NCBI GenBank assembly: GCA_025201865.1
Contig: MU602916.1
Span: 2,080 to 31,916 of the forward strand
From: Ramicandelaber brevisporus
Lineage: Eukaryota; Kickxellomycota; Ramicandelaberales; Ramicandelaberaceae
Length of the DNA stretch: 29,837 nt
Direction: 5' to 3'
Shown here: piece by piece, positions 26,157 to 29,837 of the stretch
Numbering within the stretch: position 1 is the first letter of the stretch
How the letters are laid out: every line of letters begins with the position of its first letter
Made by a program: the position numbers and the translations under genes
Notes under the pieces: model-generated
What the model was told of the DNA's origin: nothing
The model's database searches: none
The model's input: the letters and a program-made list of their open reading frames with translations, nothing else

Positions 26157-26162
26157 AATAAA
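26157..26162 (+). terminator. Poly(A) signal directly after the GNL1 stop
   Basis: AATAAA starts two bases after the TAA stop, suggesting a very short 3' UTR. Confidence 0.45.
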
Positions 26163-26482
26163 ATAATCCATCTTACTTTACTTTTTAATTTTGACTTTCA
26201 ATTTTGAGTTTCAATTTTGACTTTTTTTATTTTTGCAACAATTATTTTTTGAATTTTTGAATTTTTGAATTTTACATTGCGTGCCTGTAAATTTAAATTC
26301 GCAAAGCGACGACAGAGCGAGTGAGACAAGACGCTCGAGATCAAGAGACGCAACAGCGACCACAACGGGAAAAACACCACCCCACACACAGAGGCTCGTC
26401 GATCTGCCTTTCCACAAACGCAACTCAATCACACATCGTTGATCCATCGACGTTCAGTAACGTATAACGAAAGTAGAGAAAA
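26163..26482 (+). promoter_or_regulatory. Intergenic region and RPL37 promoter, with A/T-rich tandem repeats
   Basis: Three imperfect copies of TTTCAATTTTGA lie at about 26194-26222 and three copies of TTTTTGAA at about 26246-26270. The segment next to the RPL37 start is more balanced in composition. RPL37 follows GNL1 in the same direction, only 327 bp after its stop. Confidence 0.5.
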
Positions 26483-26749
26483 ATGACTAAGGGTACCACC
26501 AGCTTCGGTAAGCGCCACTCAAAGTCGCACGGTCTGTGCCGCCGTTGCGGTAACCGCTCTCTTCACTACCAGAAGAAGACCTGCGCCAGCTGCGGCTACC
26601 CATCTGCCAAGATCCGCTCCTACAACTGGGGCGAGAAGGCTAAGCGCAGAAAGACTACTGGTACTGGTCGCATGCGTTACCTGAAGACTGTTACTCGTCG
26701 CTTCAAGAACGGTTTCCGCCAGGGCACCGCCTCTGCCAAGAGCGAGTAA
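26483..26749 (+). CDS. RPL37: 60S ribosomal protein eL37
   Basis: The protein has 88 residues and starts [20 protein letters not shown]. It carries the family zinc ribbon, [20 protein letters not shown], and the basic tail [16 protein letters not shown]. Length and sequence are typical of eL37, a structural zinc-binding protein of the large cytosolic ribosomal subunit that contacts 5.8S and 25S rRNA. The gene has no intron, whereas many fungal RPL37 genes have one near the start codon. C-ending codons (CGC, AAG, TAC) are frequent, as expected for a highly expressed gene. Confidence 0.97.
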   Translation: MTKGTTSFGKRHSKSHGLCRRCGNRSLHYQKKTCASCGYPSAKIRSYNWGEKAKRRKTTGTGRMRYLKTVTRRFKNGFRQGTASAKSE

Positions 26750-27098
26750 ATATATCAGCAACTTTCAAAAAAAAGAGTATCGTATCGTAGAATCTAGCCT
26801 AGAATAGTAGTAATATACACAGATTATTATTATTGTTGTTGTTGTGATGATGATGATTAAAACGAGATCGGCTAGTGATGATTCTTTTTTTGCGATTATG
26901 AATTGCAATGATTAAACACACAATTTAGAGGAGGATGTGTTATGAAAGGAAATGTTGTATACGAAAGGTGAATGAGAAAGAATGAAAACAGAAACATTGA
27001 TGAAGTTATGCAACATATAAAGGCAAACAACAGAGGGGGGATGTTTTAAGTAAGCCGTAAAGTAAAGGATAGAGTAAAACTAAAACAGCAGAGGGGTT
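26750..27098. other. Convergent 3' flanks of RPL37 and the EEP-fold gene
   Basis: A/T-rich DNA with short ATT/GTT/GAT trinucleotide runs at 26825-26858. No canonical AATAAA is seen on either strand and no gene is visible. Confidence 0.5.
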
Positions 27099-29141
27099 CT
27101 ATTTTGATCTAAACACGATTGTATACGCACACCACAATGCCGCTGCTGCTGCCATACCGCCAGCTGCACCCAATAGCCTCTCCCTCGCAATGGTGGCCTT
27201 TGTCCGAGACGGGAATCTCCTTGAAGTTGCACCAATGTCATACTCCAAATCCACCATTAGCCACTTGTGATCAGACATTGAATAGTCACTATTGCCCATA
27301 CTCTTGGCCACAACTTGGAATCCACGAACAAGCGTCCAGTCAAGCTTACCGCGGAAGAAACCAAAGTGGTTCTCAACAGTCACATCACGAGAAACATCCC
27401 AAGGTTCGTAGAAGCCAGGATTGCGGGCACGGCGGGCAACATCCTTGGAGAAGAGACCGCGGCCGTAGTACAGGAGGCGAGGGTTGGGTGGAACGGCAGA
27501 GGTGAGGCCAGGATCGGGGAGCTTGGATTGTGCCAGGATGCCGCTTGCCCAGCTGCTGCCTGGATTAGCTCTTGGGGCTGTAATGGAGACACCATTTGGA
27601 TGAGAGTCGATGGATGGACTGCTGCGGAGTGTGGTGGCTGTGCTCATGTCACCGTCAGCCAAGCTCTGCTGTTGTTGCTGCTGTTGCTGCTGTTGTTCAC
27701 GTGTTGCAGCTTCCGAGACAACCAGAGCGAGGTCGTTGATGAGAATAGCATCAACATCACCTTCGTTTTCAGGCTCTGCAGCTGGAGTTGGTGGTTCACT
27801 CGATGCCTCTGGTAATGCTGACGGAATCAAATGGCGCGGGAAAGGCGCAGTAGCATGAGGCACATGTGGGTGAGTGATTTGATGATGGGCAGACGCCAAT
27901 GCTGCTGCACTTGGAGACTTTACCAATCTTCCATTTTTTGGATCCACAATTCCGGAATCATCCATTGCCAAGCTCACTACAGAGCTCTCCATTTGTTTGG
28001 TCGGCTCAGACACATCAGACACTGTCAATGATCTCACAAGTCTACTGCTGTGAGTGAGTGATGAATGTCCAAATGAATGCACTTTGGATCCAACCCCAAT
28101 AAAAGCAGCGGGATGTAACACCTGCAACACATGGTAGTCCAGCCATTCAGATTCACTCCAAAACAACGATCTCCATCTAAATGTATCTGCACAGAATCTG
28201 GGTGATAATCTGGCTATCGAGTGTCCCAGGGTGTTTAAATCTCCAAACAAGAGTTGGTACGGGAACTGTTCAACATTGGCCGCAGAATCTTCAAAAATAT
28301 CGGCTAACTGGCCCACTCGACCAGTGATGCCACAGAATACTTCGAGATGAGCTGAATAGCACAAAATGGGAGATGAATACAATCGATCGGGGACTAGACT
28401 GGTTGTTACTGCAGTGGATGATGACATTGGAAGAGGACTGATTGGGTTCTTTTCGTCAATTTCGGCAGCTGGAGTTCCTGTGTAAGGTGGATTTGCGTTG
28501 ATGACTGATATGTTATGGTAGCTTCCATTCAATAGAATACTGCTCGCCATATCTCCATTTCCATTTCCACTTCCATTTGCACCAAACTCTGTTGAATACG
28601 TTGACCGTGCTACATGAGCATTGCCAACACCCACAGGTGGATACACTTGTGCAGCCAATGTATACCGCTCGCCTCTTCTTGGTTCTCTCATTTTCTCGCC
28701 TTCTCTCTCCCAATCCACTGGATGACACTTGTGCATAACAACTCTGAAATCGACATCAAACTTGCTATAAATTGCATTTCCATGGATTCCACCGCCTTGA
28801 CTCTTTGCATCTCGCTGCGGACTCGCTAGTTCCCAAAACTCACATACCATGCCACCTCGCCATCCCAGCTCTCTGCAAATCTCGAGATGGTGGTTGCCGC
28901 CTCCACTGCGTTGGCAGCCAATGTCGATTTCTTGGAGAATTGCAACGTCGGGATCGAGGCGGCGCAGCTCGTCAATGATGAGAGGAAGCTGGTAGCCGCG
29001 CTCAATGTTCCATTGGATGGCACGCAGCGGACGAGAGGATGACGGAATCGACGATGATGATGAGGAGGGGTAGAGGGAGGAGACGGCATCCTTTGAACGA
29101 AAGTCATAGACGATAATCTCGCCCGGATTAGCAAGGTCCAT
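27099..29141 (-). CDS. Endonuclease/exonuclease/phosphatase-fold protein with a C-terminal membrane anchor
   Basis: The protein has 680 residues and starts at an ATG (MDLANPGEIIVYDF). The EEP (DNase I-like) fold motifs are in order: IQWNIERGYQ (N45), DPDVAILQEIDIG (metal-binding E71), GGGIHGNAIYSKF, CYSAHLEVF, LLFGDLNTLG (D301 and N303) and SDHKW (D624 and H625). These are the residues expected of an active Mg-dependent phosphodiesterase. A low-complexity insert of nearly 200 residues, including a poly-Gln run, separates the GDLN and SDHK blocks. The last 26 residues (LLGAAGGMAAAAALWCAYTI and a short basic end) form one membrane segment, suggesting a tail-anchored protein. The substrate is unknown: nuclease, sphingomyelinase and phosphoinositide phosphatase all share this fold. 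Confidence 0.82.
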   Translation of the reverse strand: MDLANPGEIIVYDFRSKDAVSSLYPSSSSSSIPSSSRPLRAIQWNIERGYQLPLIIDELRRLDPDVAILQEIDIGCQRSGGGNHHLEICRELGWRGGMVCEFWELASPQRDAKSQGGGIHGNAIYSKFDVDFRVVMHKCHPVDWEREGEKMREPRRGERYTLAAQVYPPVGVGNAHVARSTYSTEFGANGSGNGNGDMASSILLNGSYHNISVINANPPYTGTPAAEIDEKNPISPLPMSSSTAVTTSLVPDRLYSSPILCYSAHLEVFCGITGRVGQLADIFEDSAANVEQFPYQLLFGDLNTLGHSIARLSPRFCADTFRWRSLFWSESEWLDYHVLQVLHPAAFIGVGSKVHSFGHSSLTHSSRLVRSLTVSDVSEPTKQMESSVVSLAMDDSGIVDPKNGRLVKSPSAAALASAHHQITHPHVPHATAPFPRHLIPSALPEASSEPPTPAAEPENEGDVDAILINDLALVVSEAATREQQQQQQQQQQSLADGDMSTATTLRSSPSIDSHPNGVSITAPRANPGSSWASGILAQSKLPDPGLTSAVPPNPRLLYYGRGLFSKDVARRARNPGFYEPWDVSRDVTVENHFGFFRGKLDWTLVRGFQVVAKSMGNSDYSMSDHKWLMVDLEYDIGATSRRFPSRTKATIARERLLGAAGGMAAAAALWCAYTIVFRSK
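27666..27700. repeat. CTG/TTG trinucleotide run encoding poly-Gln
   Basis: The run reads as CAG/CAA on the coding minus strand and encodes about eleven consecutive Gln in the insert of the EEP-fold protein. Confidence 0.85.
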
Positions 29142-29759
29142 CTCGTTTTCGGTTTTCTGTGGTTGTTTTGTAAAAGTCTATGAACGGTTGAAGCGGGAGA
29201 TGAACTGTGGCTGTAGTTGTAACGACTTGGCCGGCGGGTCTATCTTTCAAAGCCAAGCTGGAGGGAGGGGGAAAGAGGCTGCGGTTGTGGTGAAGAGGGC
29301 TCAAAGTCAATCGACAAGCGATTCGGCTGGCAGATTATCGCCGGTCAACAAAAAATTTTTTTATTGTCGAATTTTTTTTTTGGCTTGAAGTTGTAGTTGC
29401 AGTCTCGGCTGCAGTGTGTGTGTGTGTGTGTGTGTGAGGGAATCGTTTTGAATGGCTCGTGAAAGATGCAGGTTATATGTGGCGCAAGCCATTCAATGCA
29501 CATGAGAGTGGTGGGGAAGTTAAACCCATTATATTCAGTACTTTCAAAAATGCAAAGCTGCCATGCATCGAGCTCGGGATGTGCAGTGATAGCCTATCCC
29601 AGCCACGTCGACACCATCGTGTCATCGTGTCAAGGCATCATCCCGAAATGAAAGCCTCCTGTTTTATGAGATCTCCTGCTGTTTGGCAGCACATCAAAGA
29701 AATTAACCTTCTGACGGGGAAGCCAACCAAACTGTATGGTTTGTGCTCCACTCCAAAAT
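29142..29759. promoter_or_regulatory. Upstream region of the EEP-fold gene
   Basis: An A-run and T-run pair at about 29350-29380 and a (TG)n microsatellite at about 29413-29436 are visible. Frames on the plus strand (for example from 29459) lack recognisable features and are not called. Confidence 0.4.
29413..29436. repeat. (TG)n microsatellite
   Basis: About eleven TG dinucleotide units lie in the upstream region of the EEP-fold gene. Confidence 0.85.
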
Positions 29760-29837
29760 TTAACCATTAGGAGCATCCGGGTCGCTGATCACGATGACGA
29801 AGTCTACCCTTCCATTCTCCAAATTGAGTTTCGCTCT
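29760..29837 (-). CDS. Possible gene fragment at the right edge, DPDAP motif
   Basis: Reading leftwards from the window edge, 25 codons are open to a TAA at 29760-29762 and end VDFVIVISDPDAPNG. The DPDAP motif after a hydrophobic beta strand is characteristic of phosphatidylethanolamine-binding (PEBP) proteins, where it is normally followed by more than 80 further residues. Either an intron starts near here, or this is an unrelated C-terminus, or the frame is not coding. The call rests on one short motif. Confidence 0.25.
   Translation of the reverse strand, partial: RAKLNLENGRVDFVIVISDPDAPNG

Noticed and set aside
1-29837. tRNA, rRNA genes or a CRISPR array
   Set aside because: No tRNA B-box with a plausible cloverleaf, no rRNA-like stretch and no spaced direct repeats were found by eye. 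The regular repeats are coding repeats or microsatellites.

Overview
The window is eukaryotic nuclear DNA, almost certainly fungal. It carries a Bem1-type polarity scaffold (SH3-SH3-PX-PB1), a GNL1/HSR1-type permuted GTPase, ribosomal protein eL37, a Rab geranylgeranyltransferase alpha subunit and an EDC4/Ge-1 decapping scaffold. The large conserved genes are open over their full length without introns, and even the eL37 gene is uninterrupted. Promoters are pyrimidine-rich and full of microsatellites, and proteins contain poly-Q, poly-N and poly-S runs. EDC4 together with Bem1 and an F-box/LRR family would fit an early-diverging, intron-poor fungus such as one in Zoopagomycota/Kickxellomycotina. 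The species is inference only.

Layout. 1-1601 (-): secreted Gly/Ser/Ala/Pro repeat protein running off the left edge. 2465-2749 (-): small secreted two-cysteine protein. 3902-7525 (+): EDC4-like decapping scaffold. 7677-8978 (-): BET4. 9737-11315 (-): F-box/LRR gene with a frameshift and no ATG. 11450-13051 (+): divergent F-box/LRR paralogue whose 3' end is split by a transposon. 13030-16083: complete 3054-bp DNA transposon with a 755-aa transposase on the minus strand. 16179-16188: ten-N assembly gap, followed by the uninterrupted form of the F-box 3' end. 16959-18299 (+): single-pass membrane protein with a catalytically dead trypsin-like ectodomain. 18340-18928: small non-autonomous element sharing the transposon's ends. 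20069-21994 (+): BEM1. 22372-23154 (-): unknown helical protein. 23585-26155 (+): GNL1. 26483-26749 (+): RPL37. 27099-29141 (-): tail-anchored endonuclease/exonuclease/phosphatase-fold protein. 29760-29837 (-): possible gene fragment at the right edge.

The conserved genes are unrelated housekeeping functions (mRNA decapping, Rab prenylation, polarity, GTPase, translation) and do not form a pathway. The dynamic part is 9.7-19 kb: a pair of divergent F-box/LRR paralogues, one decayed and one hit by a transposon, and a small relative of that transposon about 2.3 kb further on. The scaffold preserves both the filled and the empty insertion site on either side of the gap. The TIRs and the 4-bp AAAT target duplication can therefore be read directly. 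This transposon is the most notable object in the window.
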